From Pristionchus mayeri (taxonomy: Eukaryota; Nematoda; Chromadorea; Rhabditida; Neodiplogasteridae): 64,000 bases of DNA. The stretch spans positions 16,361,067-16,425,066 of the forward strand of contig BTRK01000002.1 of assembly GCA_036245805.1 (NCBI GenBank), given 5' to 3'. Positions 44,796 to 56,017 of the stretch are shown piece by piece (the stretch's first letter is position 1; each line of letters opens with the position of its first letter). The notes below the pieces were generated by a model. It saw only the letters and a list, made by a program, of their open reading frames with translations. It was not told the origin of the DNA and searched no databases. The translations under genes were made by a program, and so were the position numbers.

Positions 44796-47700
44796 ATGGC
44801 CTTCTGTCGCGTTCATTGGGTAAGATTTATTCAAATGATGGGGAAGCAACGCTTTCGAGAGTTCTGCTGTAGCTACTGAGAGTGAATACCGTTGATGTTA
44901 TGTTGTTAAAAATTTTCATATTCAGCATGCTGAATATTCTTCCCTCCTCGTAACTGCTCTCACAATCTTCCTCTGCTCTGTCGAATTCTCGATTCTCCAC
45001 GTGGGCGAATGGCCGTACATGCACCAGGTGATAGAATGATCTTTGCTCTTTAGTCATTAGTTTTAATCGTTCTCTGTTATTATCTCTCCTCTATTGGATG
45101 CACAGTCTATCGCCGGCCATCGAGCGAAAGAGCGAGAGAAAACGCGGAATGAAGAGAGTGAAGAGACAGAATGCAGCACCTTCTCCATTTGAATTTGCAA
45201 AAATATGACAACTCATTCGAACGAAAAATGGAGAGAGGATGACTCACAATTATGTATGCGCTTTCGCTTTGATCGCATTGGATTAACGACACACGAAACA
45301 TAATTGCATTCTGCACAATTTATCGGTTGGAAAGAAATATGTTTCATTGAGTTGCAAAAGCATACAATTTTCTCATTAAGAGATGGATATAGAGAACGAG
45401 TTCATTGCTCTCTCTGCTCGTTTTTTTCCATGGGCGCCCACGCGAAAAAGTGAACAAACACAGACGATTTGTGATCTTGGAACTGGGGGATTACTGAGGA
45501 CTACAGTTTCCTATCAGAGTTTTGATGATATGCATGAAGGGACAACCTCTAAAATTGATGGTACCAGTACAGTTAGGGATTACTTCGAAAGAAATGTCTC
45601 TTCGTTCTGCACTATCTCTCGCCGATTTGAAAGATGATAAAGCACTTCGTGAGGCATGCTCTGACTTACCCTATCAGTTGTGAATTTGATCTACTCTTTC
45701 ACGATGGACGATCAATTCCAATCTCTCACTATTCAGATCGACGAGGCAGCGACTTCTTCCTTCTTCGGTCTCGCTTCATCTCTCTCGAAGGCCGCCCATG
45801 CACTCGCTGCCATCGCCTTCGCCCTCGTCGCCCATTGGATGGGGGATATCAAGTATGATGAATCTCAATTTATCTTATACTGTGAACAATTCGTATTACG
45901 GAGTTTACATCCGTAAAATAGACCGTTTACATCCGTACAATAGGTGTTGATCTGAATGTGAGTACCACACATCAAAATGTCAGGGATTTCTAACTTGTAA
46001 AATAATGCAATTGAGGCCTGCCCTTCTAACTGGTCGTCTCATCACTCTCCTCGGTTGTCTCCTCTATCTCTCTGTCGAATTCTTCCCCTTCGAGAAACGA
46101 TTTGTTCTCCTCACTGCTTATATCCTCTTCGGCATCGGATTCAGTCAGTGGTTCATAATATTTTTCATCAACTTGAGCAGTTCGCTTTGAATTACAATGC
46201 AGTAATGGTTGTTTGCCGATGGTCCTCTCGCTCTCCCACCCCACCATCTTCCCTCTGATCACCCTTCCTTCTCAGGTACTTCTCCCCTTCTTCGTGCTCT
46301 GATCTCTCGTCAGTCTTCACTCGAGAATCGATCGACTGCCTTCGCATTCGTCCATTCTGCACATCTACTGAGCATTCTAACAGGAGCTGGTGAGCTGATG
46401 AACCATTCCGATATACTATCCCTTCCACAGGGTCAACGTCTCCTTCCCTTCTACTATTAGCTTGAGTTATTTTATCTCGCCACGATGAAACACACATTAT
46501 AATTGGTCTGACTGATTTTGGAAACAAGAAAATTGTTCCGAAAATATATTCCCGCCGAGATATTAACTTTAAAAGTAATCGATAATTACAGTAGTGCAAT
46601 TGATTTTCTCTGGCCTTCCTTATCCCGGCTTCGAGATCCTTCCCAACATCAAAGTGCACATCTACACAGGTGAGAGGAAACTTCGGTAGAATGCTGATGA
46701 TATGTCTTCGCAAGAAATTGTCTTCTCAATCTGCTTTTGCTTTCGTCGGTTAGATGAGAAAGCATACAGAATGACCAAATCTAAGGATCACCGTTTTCCT
46801 GGTGAATGATATATTTCAATTCCAGTTCCCATCTGGCTCGCTCTCCTCACTAATATCGTCGTCATCTTCGTCATTATCTTCAAATTGGAAGTCCACAAGA
46901 AGGAAGTCGACGGTGAGAATGGAACGCTGATTCATTCCTCTCCCCACTCTCACTCCTTTCTTTATTTATGTTCTCAGTAGAGCTGGGAATCATCAATGTA
47001 AATGCTAAAGAAGCATTCCACTAGAAAACACTCCTTAATACCTACAATCTAGCCAACCCAGGGTGGGTTTTCGTCATTGATTACCCATGAAGTCACAACT
47101 TCCATTCATGAATTCTCCTCAGACGGCGCCATCTCCACTTCCTCTTCCTTCTCCCTCTCTTCCCTTCGTCTTTCCTTCTCTCATCTTTGTTCTCTCTCTC
47201 TTCCCTGGTTTCTCATCGGAGTTATAATAGTGGAGAAATGCCTCGTCGGCATCTTCCCCGCCTCCATTCCAGTGTGAGATTACATGACTTAATTTGCAAA
47301 TAGTTCCATATCCAGCTCCTTCTATTTTGAAGTAATTACTTCTCCTTAAACGGAGGGCAGTTAATAGTAGAGTGGAATTAATTTTATTTGAAAGAGACGC
47401 TCAAGTATTGGCAAGACGCAGAACTGGCAAGCCTTGAAATAACTCTGAAGCATAACCGAACATTTCCTTCTTTCACAACGTCTTTCTTTGACACATACAT
47501 TTAAACATTTTTTATAACTTTAAAAATGTTCCCGGTAATCGAGTCTCCATTACTTATCATCGTTGCAGTCTAACTGGTCCCATCATGAGTACTGTCTATG
47601 GGATGAGTGGACAGGAGACAGTGGTCATCCTGGCCATCAAACAGAGTTGCACTGGTGTCATGGCCATCCTACTCTTCTTGGGCTTCGTCTTCGGCGACTT

Positions 47701-48961
47701 CGGACGGATGTGAGTAATTATCGATTTTTCTCGTTTCCAGTAGGGCAGGATGTGCAAGAAGACGTCTCTTCATTTTCCATTGTCCCTCGCAGTCCTGATC
47801 GGTGAGAGAGCGTGCAGAATGAAGAGAGTCATTTCATACAATTCAATTCCTCGTTTTTATGTTCCCTTTTATCATGGTGCTCTACTGTAGGCCATTAATG
47901 GCATGCCTACAGTATCATTTTTCGATCAATGGTGTGTCTACAGTATCTCAACGCGCGTGCTCTTCCTGGTGGCGACGTTTGTCATCATCACCGCATCCGT
48001 CCTCACCTTCCCCTATCCCAATCCCGACTCGCCTATCGCTCTGTTCAATGGTCAGAGATCAAAGACCAACTTGAGCAAAGAATGGAATTATTTCAGAAAC
48101 TACCAGAACTGGATGTGATCCCGATGAGTATTCCTGGTGCTTCTCTGCCTCTGTGAGTACTATTTTAAAATCAAATTATTATTGTTATATTGGGAATATC
48201 ATATTGCAGATAAAGTCAGTTTTACTGATGAGAATTTAAAAAAAACTTCATTCCTCAGAATCCGATGTTTCTAATTCCTCCAGGCCACTCCCTTCCTCCT
48301 CTTCTTCATTCCCATCTCCCTCTCGCTTGGATTCGCAATTCCCTCTGCGATGCTCAGTCTGGACACCATCTACTCTCGATTACTGGGAGATATCGATCAG
48401 GTGGACTATCTATTTTCCGCGCTCCACATATGATGAAACCTATTGATTCCACAAAGCACAGTACTAATGAAAAAGTGTTAGAAAAGTATAAGAAGAACTG
48501 AAAGTGGGGTTATTGTATCCGATTATCGATTTTCTCTTCAGAGTCTGATGCAAGCAGTGATAGACATCAGCGATGATATCGCACACGTCACTCTTCCACT
48601 CGCGGCGACGTGAGTTTGCAGCCCTACTTTCATTGGTTTCTATCCTTTCACTATGTAAAACTAAGCATATATGCAAGAAAGAACAACCGCTCAAATTACT
48701 GAAACTAAATGGCTGAACAGCAAGATATTCACAGTGTATTGTTTTCATTCCACTCATATTCTGCCTGCCTTCCTATGATTCCACGTAGAATAGAATGAGC
48801 CAGTCGCTAGTAGCGCATTCACTACACCAATCCACCTCATCTTCAGTGCTCTCTTCACTTCTTCTGGCTACTCCTCAGTCATCATCGCAATTGGATCAAT
48901 ATTCATCGGAGCGGCTGCACTTTGGATCATCTCGTGGAGATGGTTGAGACCCTACGTCTGA
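44796..48961 (+). CDS. MFS transporter, MFSD8/CLN7-like
   Basis: Exons: possible start 44796-44819 (MAFCRVHW), 44926-45027, 45678-45852, 46016-46143, 46276-46389, 46592-46669, 46826-46912, 47123-47273, 47569-47709, 47944-48050, 48097-48152, 48284-48400, 48542-48609, 48847-48961. From 45678 on every junction is in phase. TM1 is SLLVTALTIFLCSVEFSIL, ending HVGEWPYMHQ. TM2 and TM3 follow in SFFGLASSLSKAAHALAAIA and RPALLTGRLITLLGCLLYL. Later marks are the lumenal CDPDEYSWC, SLDTIYSRLLGDIDQSLMQ and a final TM before SWRWLRPYV. The family pattern is that of lysosomal-type MFSD8-like proteins, which are numerous in nematodes; the substrate is unknown. The join between 45027 and 45678 does not fit in phase, so a small exon is probably missed there. 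A 46-nt intron (48051-48096) is needed to give the conserved YSWC. Confidence 0.8.
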
Positions 48962-49667
48962 AGAGGGAGAATCTCCCCTCTAATGAGTGATACGGGGTAG
49001 TCGGGTAGGCATTTCGTGTATGTACTGATAAAGAATTCATTATTTCAAACATTTTGTTGTTAGTCACATTCATAAATGCCCTCCCTCACTCTCTCCTCCA
49101 TCATCTACGGCCTAGAAACTGGCTCACAAGCGCCCGCCACGACGCTCCGTGACCGGCAAAAGATTGGAGTGGTACATAGGGTTGAGGGTAGAGGACGCGT
49201 GTGGGGAATGGGGGAAGGAAGAAAAGTAATCCAATTTACAGTACAATAAGGGCAAGAACTAAGGTATCGCTAAGGATTAGAACGCTAATAAGGGAAGCAA
49301 CCAAGGGGCAAACACTGGACTCTCAGTGTGCTTCTCAACTTTCGCTCATTTAAGCTTACAAGATGATTACGATTGGTAAAAGCAAGAAAGTGGGAATTCG
49401 TGAGATTTCGAACAGGACGACGATTCTCAAACATCGTACTCTTTCTCGCACCATACAGCTACACCAGCCACCCCATCGTCTCCGCCCTCGATGATCACCA
49501 TTGACGTTGCTTACCAGCGAGTCGCTTCGCGTTCATTTCCTTCACCTAATTTTGATATTAATAAAGATAATTAGAGTACCATAAGCTACCATAATCTTCA
49601 TAATACCGTATGCCTGCGGGATAGGATGCCGTAGCCATTACAATCTGGAGGACTAAATATGTTCACA
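48962..49667. other. Intergenic stretch, no firm gene
   Basis: Short minus-strand pieces look coding (VKEMNAKRLAG near 49520-49552, ending in a GTAAGC donor) but do not chain in phase with their neighbours. Confidence 0.3.
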
Positions 49668-49732
49668 TCCTTCTCTTCGCACGAAACATGAGCTTGAGAT
49701 ATTCGGTGCACAGCCGGTTCATGCCATCCGTG
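49668..49732 (-). pseudogene. Isolated exon-like fragment on the minus strand
   Basis: Encodes DGMNRLCTEYLKLMFRAK with coding-like composition. A GTGAAC donor follows, but joining to the next candidate exon (about 49551) creates a stop. It may be one exon of an unresolved small gene or a relic. The family is not recognised. Confidence 0.2.
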
Positions 49733-49792
49733 CAATTTTTTTTGTTTTTTTTAATAGTGTGTAAACTATGGATGTTCCTATCCCTTCTTCAG

Positions 49793-49902
49793 TGCTAACT
49801 TCTTCTGGGTACTCATCAGTCGTCATAGTAATAGGGTCGGTATTTATCGGATCAGTTCCGATCTGGATCATCTCGTGGAGGTGGATGAGGACCTACTTCT
49901 GA
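49793..49902 (+). pseudogene. Duplicated last exon of the MFS transporter, decayed
   Basis: Behind a CTTCTTCAG acceptor, the sequence encodes SSGYSSVVIVIGSVFIG, then WIISWRWMRTYF and a stop, closely matching the true last exon at 48847-48961 (SSGYSSVIIAIGSIFIG, WIISWRWLRPYV). A net 5-nt loss near its start breaks the original phase. No other exons of a second transporter are visible upstream, so this is a fragmentary tandem duplicate. Confidence 0.75.
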
Positions 49903-50749
49903 TGGGAAAGAGATTCTCTGGCACTAGGATAGATGAGCACTATGACGTCGTGAAGCGGCATGACGTCATATCGAGTTCTCGGCAGTTCGTGTACGTACTG
50001 ACAAAGATTTCATCATTACGCATATATTTCCATTAAAAAAAACTCTGGCTCTTCTCTCTGCGTGGGTGGGGCTGAAAATGGATTGGAGTTCAATGTTTTC
50101 TTGGCAGAGAAGGAGGCGAAGATGGGCAAAGTGGCGAATTCGTATTAGACTGTCTCGCCATCCCTGCGACACTTGGGAGTCAATTCTGCGCCATTGTGTG
50201 CATTTTTTCAATCGATGCACTATCTATTTCAGCTCAACTATTGGTATAATTCTGTGCTAAAAATCGATGAAGTAGTTCTCTTATTCTGTCAAATTCAAAT
50301 ATTTCCCGGAGACTCCTCATTTATGCAATTGCACATTTACACGTAATACAATGTAAGTTACATCGGGTTGAATTGGTTCTGAGAGATAACTATAGTTGGT
50401 GGACAAACAGAGCTCGAAGGGTTGCTTGAGAAAGCGAATGGATGTGTGGGATTGAGGCAACGGGCGCTATCTGGAGAGAGAGAGAGAGACAGAGAGAGGA
50501 AACTACAAGGATGGGGAAATTGATGGAGGGAATCGAGTAGAAGACGGGGATCGCAGATCACCAGAGGACAATCACTGAAAGTAAAAGGCATAAGGATTTT
50601 TGTCAAATTCACTAATTCGTATTTTAGAGCGACATAATATTCAAGGTCTCCCTATTGGAACAGAGTGAGCCAATCTCTCGATATTTTCTTGTATCTTACA
50701 TTCTATGGATAAATTGGCTTATTGAACTGCTGTTGACTCTCAACCCCAA
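49903..50749. other. Intergenic stretch
   Basis: Holds a partial copy of the GACGTCATGCCGC hairpin MITE at about 49945-49975 and a short GA repeat at 50472-50492. The likely 3' UTR of the Kelch gene lies at its right edge. Confidence 0.4.
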
Positions 50750-53700
50750 TTAGATAAAGCAATGTACCTTGAGAGCAGAAGGAGAAGTGAGGAAGGAGGC
50801 GGGAATGGGCAGGGTGACGACGTGATAGCCACTAGGGAAGTCTTCTCTGCTGCAATTTTTTTTTGCAATACTTTCAATCCATTCAAAATCAGTTTTACTT
50901 ACAGTGCATATTTAGATTGATGGATAATAAATTGTATGCTGATAACTCACGCGATGGGGCAGGTAGCGCGCTCCACCCACTGATCCGCTTCGGGAAGATA
51001 CTCCTCAATTGGCAGTGCGGGATCGCCGATGAGGAAGAGACGGCCACTGCAGACTGCCAAGTCGTCCCCGCATCTTGAAGCAAATGGGCTCAGTTCGCGA
51101 TCGACTAGATACCGTACCTCGGATGGTTCGTGTTAGCCAGCCTCGTCCACTTCTGCGTCTTCGGGTCGAATTGCTCGCACACTTTAGAATAGCCAGCTCC
51201 GCGCGTGAGGCTGTCCTTGCTGAATAGCCAAAACATTAGTATTTGCAAAGACTAAAATATTTTAGAAAACATGAAAGAATCATTTAAATCTCACCCCCCA
51301 ACCACGTGGATCTTGTCCTGGAATGCGATGGCCATGCCATCTTTCCTCTTGTAGTCCATCGATGGGAGTCTTTTCCACCTGCAAAACAATCAATACCAAC
51401 ATTTTCGGATACCGTAATCTTCTCACTCGTCCTCCACTGGATCGTACTCCTCTGCGGTATCGATGATGTCTTCACCGACGGTCTGGCCTCCGAAGACTGC
51501 AAGGATATTGTGATCCGAAGACTCGTATGCGACAATCCAGAAAGCAGCTGGATCCCGGGCCATGAGTTTCGAGGAAATGACTGGTCACGAGAAGAAAGAG
51601 CAATCCTAATGAAACACGTATATGCTAACACATTCGAAATATATTCCATTATCTGGGATTGTGTCCGGAAACACCCAATAATGAACGGGTATCAATGTTA
51701 TACCACTGATATTCGATAATCACGCAGTTAATGCGGCCAATGGTAGCCAATCCAATGGTATTCCATTCTAAAATTTTAAATTCGAACCGCCCCCAACATA
51801 CGAGTATTAAAGCGCCGATTACTGAACCACCCCTTAATCGCCATACTCTCTCACACTGAATATTTACTGAGAGTCAATTCCCATTTCCTTGCTATTTGAT
51901 CACTCATGTGCCTTACTGTTTCGTCGCGCCTCGGGCGTAGATAAATTATTATTATTATTATTATTCAGCGACGACTACTCACCCCACATCTTTCCATTGT
52001 AGATGCACGATGCCGCGAGCATGCGACTTCCCTTCAATTCACCGACTTCCTTCCACCCTGAGAACAGAAGATCAGAGAAGTTGAAGCGTGAGCTATGCAT
52101 GTCTCGTCTTGGCTCAAAGTGAATTGCATGAGTTTTTATTTTTTGTGACCAATCATTTGCATTGTGACATTTTTTGAAGTTAATACGTTACATTATATCC
52201 AGAAAAAGTTCATATATTTCAATGAATCACCTGCTGCGAGATTAGTCGTATCGAGGGAGAAGCACGTAGAGAGGCATTCATCCCCTTCCACATAGCATCC
52301 CCCAGCGACATAGCTTAATTATTTCGTTTCAGAAAAAAAATTGGCATATTTTTAAATTATAATTTGCCTAAATCTTGAGAGCACTTACATTTTGTTCCCG
52401 ATTAATCCTCTGCTCGTGTACCATCTGTCCTCTTCTTCATTCAGCTCGAGCATCGGCTCCTGAAATGCCATTCGATGATTTATACGTGATGAAATTCGTA
52501 AGATGCGCTGAAAATCGGGCAGTTTTCTTACGTGGCACTCGTTCGCGATTACGTCGTAGATGCAAGGGAAAGCAGGTCCGAGGAAGTACATCTGCATTAT
52601 ACAATATAAATCTTCGACATTTTTAAACGAGTCTCTCAATTTCTCAGTCACTCAACTGTTAGCCCTGTTCTCACCTTATGCCCGATTGTGACCACATAGT
52701 GAGTGTATGCGCTGGGCGCATCGTCGTGCTCCAGATTACCACCTCAAAGAATATATTTTTTTATAAACTTAGAGGATTTTGTCTCACAGGTCCATCTATC
52801 CTCCACTGGGTCGTAAAATCCGAGAGGAGGAAGAGGGTCAGAAACGGTGAAGGATACGCCTAAAACGTATTTGATAACTCAAGATCAAAGATCAGTCCCA
52901 CCCATCACGGCGATGATGGCGTGGGCGTCGGGACATCCGCGTTTGGTGGTAATCGATACGGATGCGCCGGCCTGAATTGCAAAGATTGGGGAAACGTCTG
53001 GTCATGTTCTTTGATCTCTCATGAAGAGTTGAACCAACCTTGTGGGCATTCACAATGGCGATACAGTCATCTGACTCTTGGACCCATTTGGTTCTCTTGA
53101 CTGTACCAGAGATGAATGGGGAGGGGAGGAGAGACAACCGAATGCTCTTGAGCAATCTATAATACAATAGATCATTGACGAGTGATCCCCACAAGATCTA
53201 GCCTGGGGCCGAACTGGCTTCGCTCCGTATCGTGCTTGACCCATCGATCGACCGCCTCGAAGACCTGCCACAATTAGCGCATTTTTAAGCCGGATGGAAA
53301 AGCCGAACTCGTTTTATTGTCACGCGTTGCAGAAATGATACCTGCTGCTCACTGTCGACATGAATGGTGTCCCTCATGAGCAGGCAGGAGAACTCATCGA
53401 AGGAGAGTTCGAGGAAGGACTGAGTCCGACTGAAGGGCACGAAATTGACCTGAAACCGCTTATTGTTCATTGAAACTCGTATGTTTTCGTACATCACAGA
53501 AGCGAGGCAGAAATTGGTCGAGGCCGTAGAATCCGATGGATTGCAGATCACACTGCAGCTGCAGCACGTTGTTGATGGTCGTGCGCGCGCGGAGGAACGA
53601 GGCGCACTCTGCCACCACCTGATCCTGGAAGGGTTGAGTTGTCAAGAGGTGAGTGATCAGTGGTAGCTGACCATGGAGAGGAAATCAGCTCCTTGCAGCA

Positions 53701-54738
53701 ATGCCCAGACCTTCTCTTCCGTAATGATCACACGTCCAGTGTAGCAGTAGTCTATTATGCTGTGCAGTGATGAATGATCGATTCCTGAAGCAGCAGCACA
53801 AATTAAGCATCAAGATGAATTATATAATCAGGATAAGTTGATATTTGATCTCTCACCTCCCTTCAGATCGATTTCACCCATCGATGACTCCTTGAAATTG
53901 AGCATGGTACTCAGATCGGGCTGCCAGCAGATCCTGGGAAGATTTGCATAGGGAAAATCGAAATAATAGCAATCAGAGACTGAGATTTAGTGTTGTCGAA
54001 TTATGCTGATTCATCTTGTTAATTTGCATATCTGATCACTTTGTGGGCAGGGATGGAATGGCCTCCAACGTTGACGACGACATCGAATCCCTCTCCCTCG
54101 CTGCGCATCCTCTTGAAGGGAGCGCACTGCTGCAGAAATCAAAGATAATTATGAGAATAATTTAAAAAAAAATTATAATATGAAAAATCGCATTAATAAT
54201 GATTACCTTGGGTAGATCGTGAGTGACTGAATGAGACTCCGGGCAGACATCTGCCACTCGAATGTCCAACTCAAGGCCTGAGAACAAGCGAATATTGGAA
54301 TTTTTTTCTGAGTTTCTCGCTCAGGCAAAAATGACGATTCACACATGCAAATCCCCGTGGGATCAATTAATCTTGTTCTAACTAACCTAGAACGCCTTAT
54401 CTCTTCGTGTTTCTGAATTCAAATTCCCCGCCCTCTTGCTCATTTCCACCAGTATCTCCCTATCAGAGCGGTCGTCAGTCAAAGTGAACCCTACGACTTC
54501 TGCTTCGAATGATATTTTCATTAATGACTAATGGACTAACCGCACAGCTCGAGCGGGGCGGTCTCGTGAGTTTCTTCGAGGAGAGAAGAGGAAGAGGAGG
54601 GAGTCGAAGACCTGTGATGGGCGGAGTCTTGCTCGAATTTGGGTACGTCACTCACTCGGCGAACGAGTCAGAGGGAGAGATGGCCGGAGGTGTACAGTTG
54701 CTCTCCTGTGGGGAATGAACTAATTCGCCTTGATCCAT
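50750..54738 (-). CDS. BTB-BACK-Kelch protein (KLHL family), with an apparent frameshift in the BTB domain
   Basis: Minus-strand gene of many exons. The N-terminal chain is 54738-54656, 54611-54541, 54277-54207, 54129 onward. After an acidic Ser-rich N-terminus comes the BTB domain (EGFDVVVNVGGHSIPAHK, LAARSEY, FKESSMGEIDLKG, LHSIIDYCYTGRVI), then BACK (GFYGLDQFLPRF, SRTQSFLELSFDEFSCLL, EQQVFEAVDRWVKHD). Kelch repeats follow (YDPVEDRWTC, YVAGGCYVEGDECLST, WKRLPSMDYKRKDGM, IHVVGGKDSLTRG, FDPKTQKWTRLANTNHPR), ending PSALKVHCFI and a stop at 50750. Such proteins usually act as cullin-3 ubiquitin ligase adaptors. In the BTB exon near 53905 the first half fits the domain in one frame and the second half in another, so the copy may be disabled or the assembly may have an indel. 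Confidence 0.85.
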
Positions 54739-55105
54739 GCTGATAATCTGGAGAAGAAAGTGTAGAGAAAGGAGGGAGAGAGCAGACTCACGGGAGGGCG
54801 GGCGACTCGGGAAGAGGAGAAGGAGTGGAAATGAGTGAGCAGGTGATTTCAATTTGGTGTATTTTTTTACAAACTAGTCACACTTAACTTATTTTGGGTG
54901 TATTGAAATGATTCATGATATGTCTCACATTTGCAAGAGATATTTTCAGTTTGCGCACGTGATCGTGATGTCTCTCTAGGACTGTGCATACGAAAAATTT
55001 TAAAGAAAAAAACACAATCTCAAGCATATATTACATTTCCAAGCAATTTATCAGGAATGTTCACAGTCGAGGAAAACTGGAATCTTATTAGATCAATACT
55101 GGCCT

Positions 55106-56017
55106 CTACTTGATTCTCTTGAATGTTCTCTTCGCGATGACTGGTCCGTACTCAATGAGGATAACGAGAGTGTCCTCATCCTCCAGGAATCGAGTAATCG
55201 TGCAGTCCTTGTCACTGTCCTGCAACGATAAATACAGTAATCAATCCAGTTCCCGAACGATCTGTCGCTACCGCACCTTAATCTTCCGTTGCCTCTGAAT
55301 GAGCTTGCCTTGAGGAGTGAATGTGACAAGGGTCCTGTGACAAGGTTTCGTTATTTTAGTCTCACGAGCGGATCGATAACACGGAGTTACAGTACTCACA
55401 TGTATCTCCTGCCATCAGCAGTCGTCTCTTCGAACTCTTTGTCCAATTCGAATTCGAGGGAAATGGTCTTGAATGTCGATTCCTGTGAGATGATCCACTT
55501 TTTTCCCTGAACGAAATCATTACACAAATTGTCAGCTACAATGAAATGTAAAGACTGGTGATGCCAAAACGGCGCGCTCTCTCCTCGTTTCACATACTCT
55601 CTCGCTCTGTCTAACAGGCGAGAGAGCGTGTGAAACGAGGAGAGCGCGCGCCGTTTTGGCATCACTAGTAAAGACCTGAATCGTATCTATCTTACCTGCA
55701 TTTTGATATCGATAGTCACGCTCATATTGATGGCTGTTTTGCGCACAAAATAACCGAATCCAACTTCCTGAAACCATGGTTTTTTAATGGAAGATAAAAT
55801 CGAACAAGATAAATTCAAGTAAACAAATAATGTTGTCTTCAACATCTGTTAGGTAAAACACCTTCTCTAAATCATTCCGAATAAATCGTAAGATACAGTT
55901 CACTATATTCACATTGTATTTGTAAAAATATTAGAAAATAGGGAATACTTTTAAATACTCTTCGAAATTCTCCGATTCAGTGCACAGAAACCGTCCGATG
56001 AACTTCGCTGCCGCCAT
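55106..56017 (-). CDS. lbp: Intracellular fatty-acid/lipid-binding protein (FABP family)
   Basis: Five minus-strand exons (56017-55949, 55767-55696, 55506-55400, 55334-55277, 55219-55106) join in frame to 139 residues, the usual family length. The FABP start motif is clear: FIGRFLCTESENFEEYLK followed by EVGFGYFVRKTA. The beta-barrel strands follow (MSVTIDIKMQ, TFKTISLEFELDKEFEETT, DGRRYMTLVTFTPQGKLIQ, RFLEDEDTLVILIEYGPVIA). There is no signal peptide, so it should be cytosolic, unlike secreted nematode LBPs. It would carry fatty acids or related lipids between membranes and nuclear receptors. A hAT-like MITE lies in the second intron. Confidence 0.93.
55556..55667. repeat. 112-bp hairpin MITE with 8-bp target duplication (hAT-like)
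   Basis: GTAAAGAC repeats directly at 55548-55555 and 55668-55675. Between them lie near-perfect inverted arms of about 50 bp starting TGGTGATGCCAAAACGGCGC on the left and TAGTGATGCCAAAACGGCGC read from the right. An 8-bp duplication is typical of hAT transposons. It lies in an intron of the FABP gene. Confidence 0.85.
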
